A DNA stretch of 64,000 bases from SVEL01 sp017381055 (GTDB lineage: Bacteria > Bacillota > Clostridia > Lachnospirales > Lachnospiraceae): assembly GCA_036307185.1 (NCBI GenBank), contig JAXJYC010000008.1, forward strand, positions 11,450 through 75,449. Direction: 5' to 3'. The notes beneath the pieces are model-generated. The model was not told the DNA's origin. It worked only from the letters and a program-made list of their open reading frames with translations, and searched no databases. The translations under genes were made by a program, and so were the position numbers. Shown here in pieces: positions 51,589 through 60,612 of this stretch (its first letter is position 1; every line of letters starts with the position of its first letter).

Positions 51589-52551
51589 ATGGATACTGGC
51601 ATTAAAACTATTGATATCATTGTACCATGTTACAATGAAGAAGATGTTCTTAAGCTTTTTTACGAAGAATCCTCAAAGGTTACTGATAATATTTCTGACT
51701 ATAGCTGTCGCTATATTTTTGTCGATGACGGTAGTCGCGACAATACATTATCTATCCTTATGGAACTTTCAAAAGAGCATGAAAATGTAAAATATATATC
51801 ATTTTCCAGAAATTTTGGAAAAGAAGCTGCTATGTATGCTGGTCTTGATCACTCAACTGGGGATTATGTAGTTATAATGGATGCTGATTTACAGCACCCC
51901 CCTACTATGATTCCTGATATGATTAAAGGTATACAAGAAGGCTATGACTGCTGTGCAGCAAGAAGAACTACTAGAAAAGGTGAAGCTCCTGTTCGTAGTT
52001 TATTCTCAAGAATGTTTTATCGAGTTAATAAAAAAATGACAAATATCGACTTGGTACAAGGTGCCGTTGATTTTAGAATTATGACTAGACAAATGGTTGA
52101 TTCTGTCCTTGAATTATCTGAAAGACAGCGTTTCTCAAAAGGAATCTTCTCTTGGGTTGGCTTTAAGACCAAGTGGCTCCCTTACGAAAACGTTGAAAGA
52201 CCTCTTGGTTCAACAAAATGGAGCTTCTGGGGATTATTCAAATATGCAATAGACGGAATAACAAGCTTCTCTATTACACCACTTAGAATAGTAACTGGAA
52301 TGGGATTTTTAATATCAATCTTTGCATTTATATATAGTATAGTTACACTAATCAAAACTATTATATTTGGTATAGATGTTCCTGGATATACAACCACCCT
52401 TTGTGCCATACTTTTCTTAGGTGGAATAATCGAATTATCCATAGGTGTTTTAGGTGAATATATCGCCAATATATACATGGAAGTAAAGAATAGACCTCTC
52501 TATATTTTAAAGGATACTAACCTTCCTTTAGGAGGTCGCAAACATGAATAA
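51589..52551 (+). CDS. GT2-family lipid-carrier glycosyltransferase (CsbB/GtrB-like)
   Basis: 320 residues: GT2 domain (~1-225) with VPCYNEEDVL, VDDGSRDNT and the metal-binding DADLQHPP, then two C-terminal TM helices (~238-262 and ~272-297). This is the layout of CsbB/GtrB/DPM enzymes, which transfer a sugar from a nucleotide to undecaprenyl phosphate. It overlaps the next gene by eight bases. In B. subtilis CsbB acts with a GtrA-type flippase (GtcA) and YfhO to glycosylate lipoteichoic acid; here the next gene supplies both partners in one polypeptide. Confidence 0.93.
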   Translation: MDTGIKTIDIIVPCYNEEDVLKLFYEESSKVTDNISDYSCRYIFVDDGSRDNTLSILMELSKEHENVKYISFSRNFGKEAAMYAGLDHSTGDYVVIMDADLQHPPTMIPDMIKGIQEGYDCCAARRTTRKGEAPVRSLFSRMFYRVNKKMTNIDLVQGAVDFRIMTRQMVDSVLELSERQRFSKGIFSWVGFKTKWLPYENVERPLGSTKWSFWGLFKYAIDGITSFSITPLRIVTGMGFLISIFAFIYSIVTLIKTIIFGIDVPGYTTTLCAILFLGGIIELSIGVLGEYIANIYMEVKNRPLYILKDTNLPLGGRKHE

Positions 52552-55500
52552 GCTTCTAAACAAGCTTCTAAATAAAGAAACTATCATATATGTTATATTT
52601 GGTATCTTGACAACTATTGTTGATTTCGTAGCTTTTGGCATATTATATTATACCTTCAATATAGGTGAAATAATATCAAACACCATTGCTTGGGTACTAG
52701 CAGTTGCTTTTGCATTCATTACAAATAAACTTTTTGTATTTGAATCAAAAAGCTTCCAATCAAAAAAACTCATAAAGGAAATCATTAGTTTTGTATCATC
52801 AAGAGTCATCACTCTACTTTTAACAAATCTATTCCTTTTATGCGCTAGATTCCTTGGCACAAATATGATGTTTGCTAAGGCTTTAATATCCGTAGTTGTT
52901 ATTATACTTAACTACGTATTTAGCAAGCTTTTTGTTTTTAAAGAAAATACTAATCAATCTATTACAACAAAAAAAGATTACTTGGAGGAAAATACAATGG
53001 ACGCTACACCAGCGATATCAGACAAGCTTAAATTCCGTATCGGTTATGCTTTGTCATTTCTTATTCCTGTGATAATACTTGTAGGCATATTCATTGGCCG
53101 CAAAGTATTTCCATTTGGTGACGAAATATACTTAAGAAGTGACTGTTATCACCAATATGCACCATTCCATAAAGAGCTCTATCGAAAGCTCACAGAAGGC
53201 GGAAGTCTTCTATATTCATGGAATATCGGTATGGGTGTTAACTTTACAGCTTTATATAGCTATTACTTAGCCAGTCCTGTTAACCTACTTTTAGGCTTAA
53301 TAGCACCAACAGGCAATATTCTTATAGCAATTGATATATTTATCATTATTAAAACAGGTCTTTGCGGACTTACATGTGGATATTATCTTCACAAAAGATA
53401 CGGTGGCAAGAATCTTTCATTTGCTGCAATAGCAGTATTCTATGCCTTATCCTCATATATGGCAGCTTTTTCTTGGAACATTATGTGGCTTGACTGTCTT
53501 GTACTTCTACCACTAATCGTTCTTGGAATGGATAAGATAATCAAAGAAAATAAATACTTTTTATATACTATCGCATTGGGGCTTTCGATTTTTTCAAATT
53601 ACTATATATCCATAATGATATGCATATTCCTAGTATTTTACTTTATTGTACGAATGCTTTCCACATGTCCTACAGAAGGGTTCTTTAAATACACTTTTTC
53701 ACGTGTTAAAAGCTTTGTCATTGGTTCCCTCATAGCTGGTGGATTAGGAGCATGTATGATTTTACCTGAAATCGCTGCTCTATCATATACTGTTTCAGGA
53801 GAATTCAAATTCCCAGAACAATGGCAGAATTATTTCTCTATTATTGAAATGATATCTCGTTCAATGATGAATGTAGAAGTCTCTATATTTAATGCACATG
53901 AACCAAATGTGTACTGTACCGTAGGTATATTTATGTTTTTACCTATGTACTTCCTTTGTAAAAAAATTAATATTAAGGAAAAATACGGCACAGGCTTTCT
54001 TATAGGCTTATTCCTAATTTCCTTTAATACAAATATACCAAATTACCTTTTCCACGGAATGCACTTCCCAAACAGCTTACCTGCAAGAGAATCATTTATC
54101 TATATTTTCGTACTTGTAACTGTAGTGTATCAGGTAATTGTTCATATTGACTGCTTTACAAAGAAACAGATTGCTGGCTCCTTCTTTGGTGGCCTAGGAG
54201 TAATGCTTCTCATCGAAGAGCTATATGTAAATGACACATACACTTTTGACATAATATACATGAGTATGCTCTTCCTTGTATTTTATTTCATTGTTACAAT
54301 GGCACTTAGAAACAAAAAGATAAATAAAACATTTATTGTATATGTATTATTTATTGTATGTATTGCAGAGGCAACCATTAATTCTGACCACGAGAAATCA
54401 TATAGCACAACAACATATTCAGCATATTTAGAAGATAATAAAGCAATTGAAAACCTTGTAAACAAAATAGAGGACAATAGCTTTTATCGAATCGAAAAGC
54501 TTAATCGAAAAACAAAGAATGATGCTGCTTGGAATAATTATTATGGAGTATCGATATTCTCATCTACTGCTAATGGCAACTTTACAGAGTTCTTAGGCAG
54601 ACTAGGTTTTGAGAAATCTACAAATGCCTACTCATATTACGGTTCAACACCTTTTACCTCTGCTTTACTTTCAGTAAAATATGTACTTAGCAATAATCTA
54701 ATTGAGACACCTTATCTTATGAGCCTCTATAACTATGATGAAGAAGCCTCAAGATATTTATATAAGCTTGATTACACATTGCCACTAGGATTTATGATTC
54801 CTTCCGACTTCTCTGACAATTGGTTATGCGAAGGAAATAATCCTTTCGCTGTTCAAAACTCCTTTGTTGAATCATCTACTGGCTATGTAGATATGTTCAC
54901 ACAGGTTTATGCAGGATGCAAGGGCTCGTATACAGTTATTGAACCTACAGAGGACTGTGATTTATATGTTTATGTCACTAACTATGTTGATAATATTTCT
55001 TGGGATATTGAAAACGCTGATGGCACATCTGGCGACCAAGGTTCTGCCTCTGGTTTAAACCATCGTCAAATAGTTCATATTGGCGATGTAACAGCCGGTA
55101 GCAAGATTACCGTTTCATCTGGTGATGCTGTATCTTCTTTACAGTTATACGCTTACGCATTCCATCAGGATGTATTTGATATAGCTTTTAACGCTTTAAA
55201 TTCTCAGGGATTACAAATATCTGAATTTGAAGATACTTATATCAAAGGTACTATTAACGCAAATAAAGATGGATTAATGTACACTTCCATTATCTACGAT
55301 AGAGGATGGAAAGCATATATCGATGGCAAAGAAGTTGAAATTTCTTCTATAAACGAAGCCTTATTAGCAATTCCAGTTCCAGCAGGAACACATACAATAG
55401 AACTTAAATATTGCCCAGAAAACCTTGTTTCTGGACTTGTTATTACAATTATCTCTATTGGACTTCTTACATTCCTAATTATATGGGACAAAAAGAAGAA

Positions 55501-55636
55501 AAAGGCTGTTGCTGATGATACTACAGAAGAAACTGACGAAATTGACGAATTAGACGATAATACAGATGAATCAATTATTGAATCTGAAAACGAAGCAATT
55601 GAAGAAACGAACGCCCCAAATAAAGAAAACGAATAA
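52544..55636 (+). CDS. GtrA-YfhO fusion: sugar-lipid flippase fused to GT-C-like transferase
   Basis: 1,030 residues. Residues ~8-135 are a four-helix GtrA domain (YVIFGILTTIVDFVAFGILY), which flips polyprenyl-phosphate sugars. From ~residue 152 the protein is a YfhO-type multi-TM enzyme (~12 TM helices, YLRSDCYHQYAPFHKELYRKL with an early-loop Asp, LYSWNIGMGVNF) with a large outer C-terminal region and an acidic tail. An internal Shine-Dalgarno and in-frame ATG lie at the junction (52984-52999). Both parts have normal stand-alone lengths (~150 and ~879). The module should add sugars to teichoic acid or another wall polymer. Confidence 0.88.
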   Translation: MNKLLNKLLNKETIIYVIFGILTTIVDFVAFGILYYTFNIGEIISNTIAWVLAVAFAFITNKLFVFESKSFQSKKLIKEIISFVSSRVITLLLTNLFLLCARFLGTNMMFAKALISVVVIILNYVFSKLFVFKENTNQSITTKKDYLEENTMDATPAISDKLKFRIGYALSFLIPVIILVGIFIGRKVFPFGDEIYLRSDCYHQYAPFHKELYRKLTEGGSLLYSWNIGMGVNFTALYSYYLASPVNLLLGLIAPTGNILIAIDIFIIIKTGLCGLTCGYYLHKRYGGKNLSFAAIAVFYALSSYMAAFSWNIMWLDCLVLLPLIVLGMDKIIKENKYFLYTIALGLSIFSNYYISIMICIFLVFYFIVRMLSTCPTEGFFKYTFSRVKSFVIGSLIAGGLGACMILPEIAALSYTVSGEFKFPEQWQNYFSIIEMISRSMMNVEVSIFNAHEPNVYCTVGIFMFLPMYFLCKKINIKEKYGTGFLIGLFLISFNTNIPNYLFHGMHFPNSLPARESFIYIFVLVTVVYQVIVHIDCFTKKQIAGSFFGGLGVMLLIEELYVNDTYTFDIIYMSMLFLVFYFIVTMALRNKKINKTFIVYVLFIVCIAEATINSDHEKSYSTTTYSAYLEDNKAIENLVNKIEDNSFYRIEKLNRKTKNDAAWNNYYGVSIFSSTANGNFTEFLGRLGFEKSTNAYSYYGSTPFTSALLSVKYVLSNNLIETPYLMSLYNYDEEASRYLYKLDYTLPLGFMIPSDFSDNWLCEGNNPFAVQNSFVESSTGYVDMFTQVYAGCKGSYTVIEPTEDCDLYVYVTNYVDNISWDIENADGTSGDQGSASGLNHRQIVHIGDVTAGSKITVSSGDAVSSLQLYAYAFHQDVFDIAFNALNSQGLQISEFEDTYIKGTINANKDGLMYTSIIYDRGWKAYIDGKEVEISSINEALLAIPVPAGTHTIELKYCPENLVSGLVITIISIGLLTFLIIWDKKKKKAVADDTTEETDEIDELDDNTDESIIESENEAIEETNAPNKENE
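52984..52999 (+). promoter_or_regulatory. Internal ribosome binding site and start at the GtrA-YfhO junction
   Basis: GGAGG (52984-52988) followed eight bases later by an in-frame ATG (52997-52999) that begins MDATPAISDKLKFRIGYAL, just before the first YfhO helix. Initiation here would give a free YfhO-type protein of ~879 residues. Confidence 0.65.
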
Positions 55637-55640
55637 AACT

Positions 55641-55668
55641 AAGCGGCTATCCTAATGGATAGCCGCTT
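55641..55668. terminator. Terminator hairpin between convergent yfhO fusion and prsA-like genes
   Basis: Perfect 12-bp stem AAGCGGCTATCC/GGATAGCCGCTT with loop TAAT; moderately T-rich on the plus side and A-rich upstream, so it may work both ways. Confidence 0.75.
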
Positions 55669-55696
55669 AATTTATTTAAACAACTTAATAAATCAC

Positions 55697-56701
55697 TTAT
55701 TTAAAATATTTATTATACACTTCATACAAGCTACTTGTGGTAACATCACTGTATTTATTTAGCTTTACTTTTTCCCATACCTTAGTATTAAATTCAAAAG
55801 TTTGCTCTGCCTCAAATGGAATATATATCTTTTCATATTCACTCTTCTTATATTCAGCAATTATCTTATCTTTATTAGCTAAGGTTTCTGCTTCCAAATA
55901 ATCAGATACACATATAAATATATAACATCCATCTTCATTTTCAACTACTTTACTTGTTTGCCCTTGAACTAAAGAAAAAATCTCCTCTTCAAAGTTGGCA
56001 TCAACTGTATTTTTTGAAAATAAAGCATCTATTTCTTCACTATCAGAATACTGCTTAGCTACAGAATTAAAATCATTACCTGCTACTAAAAGCTCATATA
56101 CTTCATTAGCTTCACTTCTAGCAGCCTCTAAATCGTCGCTTGCATCTATAAATATATATTTACATTTTACCACTCTAGCTTCTTCATCACTAACTTCTAG
56201 ATTAACATCTTTAGTTAGTTTATCGTAAAGCAAATCAGCTATATAAAACGATGTATATAGCTTTAATACATCATCTTCCTTAACCTTTAAAAGTTCTACT
56301 TCTTTCTCAGTTAAAGATGAATAATACTCATTGGCCGCTTCTTTCAGCAGTTCTTTTTCCTCATCTTCTAGCACAATCTTATGATCACCCGCAAGAAGCT
56401 CTACTGTTTTTAACTTAGCTAACTGCTTCTTTGCTTTCTCTTTAACCTCTTTTTCAAGATTAACATCTAGATTATCATTCTCATACTGCCAGATATCTGT
56501 ACCAAAATCAGCCTCGTATCTGTTCTTCTCAGCCATTAATATAAGCATTATTTGACCAATACTACATGGATTTCCAGATAATTTGAATATCTCATTATTT
56601 TTCAATCCAGTAGTAATATATACTTTTCTATCACAGCCACAAAAGGCACTTAATACAAGTATCAATGATAAAATTATAGCAAATATTTTCCTAAGCTTCA
56701 T
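55697..56701 (-). CDS. PrsA/SurA-like lipoprotein foldase
   Basis: 334 residues with a lipoprotein signal (lipobox AFCGC near residue 23), a helical N-terminal chaperone-like region and a parvulin-type rotamase domain (~175-275, ARVVKCKYIFIDAS...FNSVAKQYSDSEE). It should assist folding of secreted proteins on the outer face. The rotamase domain is less canonical than in Bacillus PrsA. GAGGAGT precedes the ATG. It follows yajC by nine bases, fitting a secretion-linked operon end. Confidence 0.8.
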   Translation of the reverse strand: MKLRKIFAIILSLILVLSAFCGCDRKVYITTGLKNNEIFKLSGNPCSIGQIMLILMAEKNRYEADFGTDIWQYENDNLDVNLEKEVKEKAKKQLAKLKTVELLAGDHKIVLEDEEKELLKEAANEYYSSLTEKEVELLKVKEDDVLKLYTSFYIADLLYDKLTKDVNLEVSDEEARVVKCKYIFIDASDDLEAARSEANEVYELLVAGNDFNSVAKQYSDSEEIDALFSKNTVDANFEEEIFSLVQGQTSKVVENEDGCYIFICVSDYLEAETLANKDKIIAEYKKSEYEKIYIPFEAEQTFEFNTKVWEKVKLNKYSDVTTSSLYEVYNKYFK

Positions 56702-56710
56702 TGGAATACA

Positions 56711-57040
56711 TTACTCCTCGCTGTTTGCCTTTTCAACCTGAACAATTGCCTGCTTCTGCATTGGAATACGGCAGTTCTTATTGTTACCAAACTCTACAAT
56801 AACAGTATCATCTGTAAGATCAATAATTACACCGTAGAAACCAGCTGTTGTAAGAACGCTATCACCAATCTCAATTGTTGATAACATTGAGTTATGCATA
56901 GCTTCCTTCTTCTTCTGTGGACGAAGCATAAAGAAATAGATTATAAAAATAAATACTACAATATAACCTACTGTAAATAATAATCCTACTGAACCTCCAT
57001 TGCCACCGCTAGCAGCAAGTAAACCTAATAAATTTCTCAT
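56711..57040 (-). CDS. yajC: Preprotein translocase subunit YajC
   Basis: 109 residues: one TM helix (~17-39, GLLFTVGYIVVFIFIIYFFMLRPQKKK) followed by the cytoplasmic MLSTIEIGDSVLTTAGFYG region. It accompanies SecDF in the Sec system. AGGAGG precedes the ATG. tgt-yajC is a classic neighbour pair; secDF is not in the window. Confidence 0.96.
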   Translation of the reverse strand: MRNLLGLLAASGGNGGSVGLLFTVGYIVVFIFIIYFFMLRPQKKKEAMHNSMLSTIEIGDSVLTTAGFYGVIIDLTDDTVIVEFGNNKNCRIPMQKQAIVQVEKANSEE

Positions 57041-57059
57041 AATTTCCTCCTAAAATAAA

Positions 57060-58190
57060 TTAGTTTCCGCTTTTAAAGCCTTCTAACTTAGCATTTTTGT
57101 ACTCTTTGTATCTTCCCTGCTCTATGGCCTCTCTAATCTCTTCCATCATTGTATTGTAGAAGTAAAGATTATGAAGTACACAAAGTCTCATTCCTAGCAT
57201 CTCCTTAGCCTTAAGAAGATGTCTTATATACGCTCTGCTGTACTTTTGACAAGCAGGGCAACCACAGCCTGCCTCAATAGGCTCACTGTCAGTCTCGTAT
57301 TTTGCATTAAATAAATTTATCTTTCCCTTGTTCGTATATACATGTCCATGTCTACCATTTCTAGATGGATATACACAATCAAAGAAATCAACACCTCTAT
57401 CTACTGCCTCTAAAATATTTGCTGGTGTACCTACTCCCATAAGATAAGTTGGCTTATCTACTGGTAAATGTGGCACTGTAGCTTCTATTATTCTGTACAT
57501 ATCCTCATGGCTCTCACCTACCGCAAGACCACCTATGGCATAGCCGTCTAAGTCCATATCTGTGATTCTCTTCGCATGCTCTATACGAATATCCTCATTG
57601 ATACCTCCCTGGTTAATACCAAAAAGCATCTGCTGCTTATTAATAGTATCCTCTAAACTATTAAGTCTAGCCATCTCAGTCTTACAACGCTCAAGCCATC
57701 TAGTTGTTCTCTCTACAGAGTTGATAATATATCTTCTATCTGCAAGAGCTGGAGGGCACTCATCAAAAGCCATAGCAATTGTGGATGCAAGATTAGACTG
57801 AATCTGCATACTTTCCTCTGGACCCATAAATATCTTTCTTCCATCTACGTGAGAATTGAAGTAAACACCCTCTTCCTTAATCTTTCTAAGACCAGCAAGA
57901 GAAAATACCTGGAATCCACCTGAATCAGTAAGAATAGGCTTATCCCAAACCATAAACTTATGAAGTCCACCTAACTGCTTAACAAGCTTATCACCTGGTC
58001 TAACATGAAGATGATAAGTATTAGAAAGCTCCACCTGAGTCTTAATCTGCTGTAAATCCTCAGTAGAAACTGCACCCTTTATAGCAGCTGCTGTACCTAC
58101 ATTCATAAATACTGGTGTCTGAATAACACCATGGACTGTATGAAATTCTCCTCTTTTGGCAGCGCCATCCTTTTTAATGAGCTTGTACAT
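57060..58190 (-). CDS. tgt: tRNA-guanine transglycosylase
   Basis: Inserts the preQ1 precursor of queuosine at G34 of tRNAs. 376 residues with the active-site Asp D89 in ILTDSGGFQVFSL, the GGLAVGES region, the nucleophile Asp in DFFDCVYPSRNGRHG, and a C-terminal zinc site GCGCPACQKYSRAYIRHL. AAAGGTAGA precedes the ATG. It lies between aroC and yajC with gaps of 5 and 19 bases. Confidence 0.98.
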   Translation of the reverse strand: MYKLIKKDGAAKRGEFHTVHGVIQTPVFMNVGTAAAIKGAVSTEDLQQIKTQVELSNTYHLHVRPGDKLVKQLGGLHKFMVWDKPILTDSGGFQVFSLAGLRKIKEEGVYFNSHVDGRKIFMGPEESMQIQSNLASTIAMAFDECPPALADRRYIINSVERTTRWLERCKTEMARLNSLEDTINKQQMLFGINQGGINEDIRIEHAKRITDMDLDGYAIGGLAVGESHEDMYRIIEATVPHLPVDKPTYLMGVGTPANILEAVDRGVDFFDCVYPSRNGRHGHVYTNKGKINLFNAKYETDSEPIEAGCGCPACQKYSRAYIRHLLKAKEMLGMRLCVLHNLYFYNTMMEEIREAIEQGRYKEYKNAKLEGFKSGN

Positions 58191-58195
58191 AATGT

Positions 58196-59299
58196 CTACC
58201 TTTCAAAAAATCTCTTCATTCCATCAACTGTTGATGTCATGGAAATCATAAGCATATCAAGTATAGTAATAGCTGTCATAGCTTCCACAACCACAACTGC
58301 TCTAGGAACAATTATAGGGTCATGACGACCTTTAATCTCTATATTGATATTTTCATGATTCTTATTAACTGTTTCCTGCATACGATAAATAGATGGTGTT
58401 GGCTTAAATGCCGCACGAAGTACAATATCTGAGCCATCTGATATACCGCCTAAAATACCACCTGCATTATTTGTTTTCTTAACAATATTATTATATTCAT
58501 CAGTAGTAAAGCTATCGTTGTTCTTAGAACCACACATATTAGCAACTGCAAAGCCAGCTCCTACTTCAAAACCCTTTACAGCACCAATAGACATAATCGC
58601 CTGGGCAAGTCTAGCATCAAGCTTGTCAAATACTGGCTCGCCTACGCCTGCCTTCATACCCTTAACGATACATTCAACAACTCCACCTACTGAATCCTTT
58701 TCTTCGATCTTTCCTTCAAGCAATTCCTGAGCCTTCATAGCAGCCTCTTTATCAGGCATAGCTACAGGATTGTTATCTCTTTCCTGAATATCAAATCTGT
58801 CGAGGTTTATTTCTACCTCTCCAATGGACTTAGAATAAGCTGTAACACTTATTCCAAAACATTCTAAAAGCTTTGCCGCTATAGCTCCAGCTGCAACTCT
58901 CCCAATCGTTTCTCTTCCCGAAGAACGTCCACCGCCTCTATAATCTCTAAAGCCATACTTCTCATCAAATGTATAATCAGCATGACCTGGTCTATAATAG
59001 CTAGCAATATCCGAATAATCTGTGGAACGCTGTGTTTTATTATAAATAACCATTGATATAGGTGTACCAGTAGTCTTGCCTTCAAATATACCTGACAATA
59101 TCTCTACTGCATCATCTTCACTACGCTGAGTAGTAAACCTAGATTGACCGGGCTTTCTTCTGTCTAGAAACTTCTGAATGTCTTCTTCTGACAAAGGAAG
59201 TCCGGCAGGACAACCATCAACAGTAACACCAACAGCCTTACCATGAGACTCACCCCATGTAGATATTCTGAATAATGTTCCAAATGTAGATCCTGCCAT
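58196..59299 (-). CDS. aroC: Chorismate synthase
   Basis: Last step of the shikimate pathway, converting EPSP to chorismate with reduced FMN. 367 residues with the signatures WGESHGKAVGVTVDGCPAGLPL, RYRGGGRSSGRETIGR (residues beginning FRDYRGGG) and GDSVGGVVE-type and GMGGV-like loops near KDSVGGVVECIVKGM. The gene is five bases upstream of tgt and ~58 bases after glyA, so it is probably in the same minus-strand run. Confidence 0.98.
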   Translation of the reverse strand: MAGSTFGTLFRISTWGESHGKAVGVTVDGCPAGLPLSEEDIQKFLDRRKPGQSRFTTQRSEDDAVEILSGIFEGKTTGTPISMVIYNKTQRSTDYSDIASYYRPGHADYTFDEKYGFRDYRGGGRSSGRETIGRVAAGAIAAKLLECFGISVTAYSKSIGEVEINLDRFDIQERDNNPVAMPDKEAAMKAQELLEGKIEEKDSVGGVVECIVKGMKAGVGEPVFDKLDARLAQAIMSIGAVKGFEVGAGFAVANMCGSKNNDSFTTDEYNNIVKKTNNAGGILGGISDGSDIVLRAAFKPTPSIYRMQETVNKNHENINIEIKGRHDPIIVPRAVVVVEAMTAITILDMLMISMTSTVDGMKRFFER

Positions 59300-59357
59300 A
59301 TATTTATGTCTTCCCTTCTTAGTTTAATTATGGTTATACCACCACAAATATTAATTA

Positions 59358-60596
59358 TTAGTAAAGTGGATACTTATCTGTTAATGACTTAACAAGCTCC
59401 ATAGCCTTTTCCTTATTAGCTTCAGCATCTGTAACAAGCATATGAATAGCTTCAGCGATAACATCCATATCTGCTGGCTTCATTCCTCTTGATGTAACAG
59501 CTGCTGTACCTAAACGGATACCAGATGTAACGAATGGAGATGCTGGATCCTTTGGAATAGCATTCTTGTTACATGTAATGTTAGCTGCATCAAGAAGCTT
59601 CTCGCATTCCTTACCTGTAACGTTCATATTTCTTAAGTCAACGAGCATTAAGTGGTTATCTGTACCACCAGAGATGAGGTTGAAACCTCTATCTGTAAGA
59701 CCCTTAGCAAGAGCTGCTGCGTTGTCCTTAACATCCTTCATATATGCCTTATAATCATCTGATAAAGCTTCCTTGAAGCAAACAGCCTTAGCTGCGATTA
59801 CATGCATAAGAGGACCACCCTGGATACCTGGGAATACAGCCTTGTTGAAGTTAAACTTAGCTGCGCTCTCCTCGCTAGCAAGAATCATACCACCTCTTGG
59901 TCCACGAAGTGTCTTATGTGTTGTAGTTGTTACTACATCAGCATATGGGATTGGGCTCATATGTAAACCAGCTGCTACAAGACCAGCAATGTGAGCCATA
60001 TCTACCATAAGGTATGCGCCTACTTCATCAGCGATTTCTCTAAACTTCTTAAAATCTATCTCTCTAGGATATGCACTAGCACCAGCTACGATAAGCTTTG
60101 GCTGACATTCCTTAGCAATAGCTAATACATTATCATAATCGATGAAACCATCTTCATTTACACCGTAAGATACGATGTTGAAATACTTACCAGAAATGTT
60201 AACTGGTGAACCATGTGTAAGGTGACCACCATCTGCAAGGCTCATACCCATTACTGTATCACCTGGTTCAACCATAGCGAAGAATGCTGCAAGGTTAGCC
60301 TGTGCACCTGAATGTGGCTGAACATTTACATAACCACAACCAAAAAGCTCCTTAGCTCTCTCGATTGCAAGTGTCTCTACTACGTCAACATGCTGACATC
60401 CGCCGTAGTATCTCTTTCCTGGATATCCTTCTGCATACTTGTTTGTAAGTGGTGAACCCATAGCTGCCATAACAGCCTTGCTTACAAAGTTCTCTGATGC
60501 AATAAGCTCGATGTGATCTCTCTGTCTAGCGAGCTCGTCCTCCATTGCGTTTGCAAGTTCTAAATCGTAATCTTTTACTTCGTCAAATGAATACAT
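59358..60596 (-). CDS. glyA: Serine hydroxymethyltransferase
   Basis: PLP enzyme interconverting serine and glycine with tetrahydrofolate, feeding one-carbon metabolism. 412 residues; PLP lysine K228 in TTTTHKTLRGPRGGMI, substrate region HIELIASENFVSKAV, and cofactor-binding HSGAQAN. AGGAGG precedes the ATG. It lies 16 bases after serS, linking serine use in two ways. Confidence 0.98.
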   Translation of the reverse strand: MYSFDEVKDYDLELANAMEDELARQRDHIELIASENFVSKAVMAAMGSPLTNKYAEGYPGKRYYGGCQHVDVVETLAIERAKELFGCGYVNVQPHSGAQANLAAFFAMVEPGDTVMGMSLADGGHLTHGSPVNISGKYFNIVSYGVNEDGFIDYDNVLAIAKECQPKLIVAGASAYPREIDFKKFREIADEVGAYLMVDMAHIAGLVAAGLHMSPIPYADVVTTTTHKTLRGPRGGMILASEESAAKFNFNKAVFPGIQGGPLMHVIAAKAVCFKEALSDDYKAYMKDVKDNAAALAKGLTDRGFNLISGGTDNHLMLVDLRNMNVTGKECEKLLDAANITCNKNAIPKDPASPFVTSGIRLGTAAVTSRGMKPADMDVIAEAIHMLVTDAEANKEKAMELVKSLTDKYPLY

Positions 60597-60612
60597 AACT
60601 TCCTCCTAAGTC

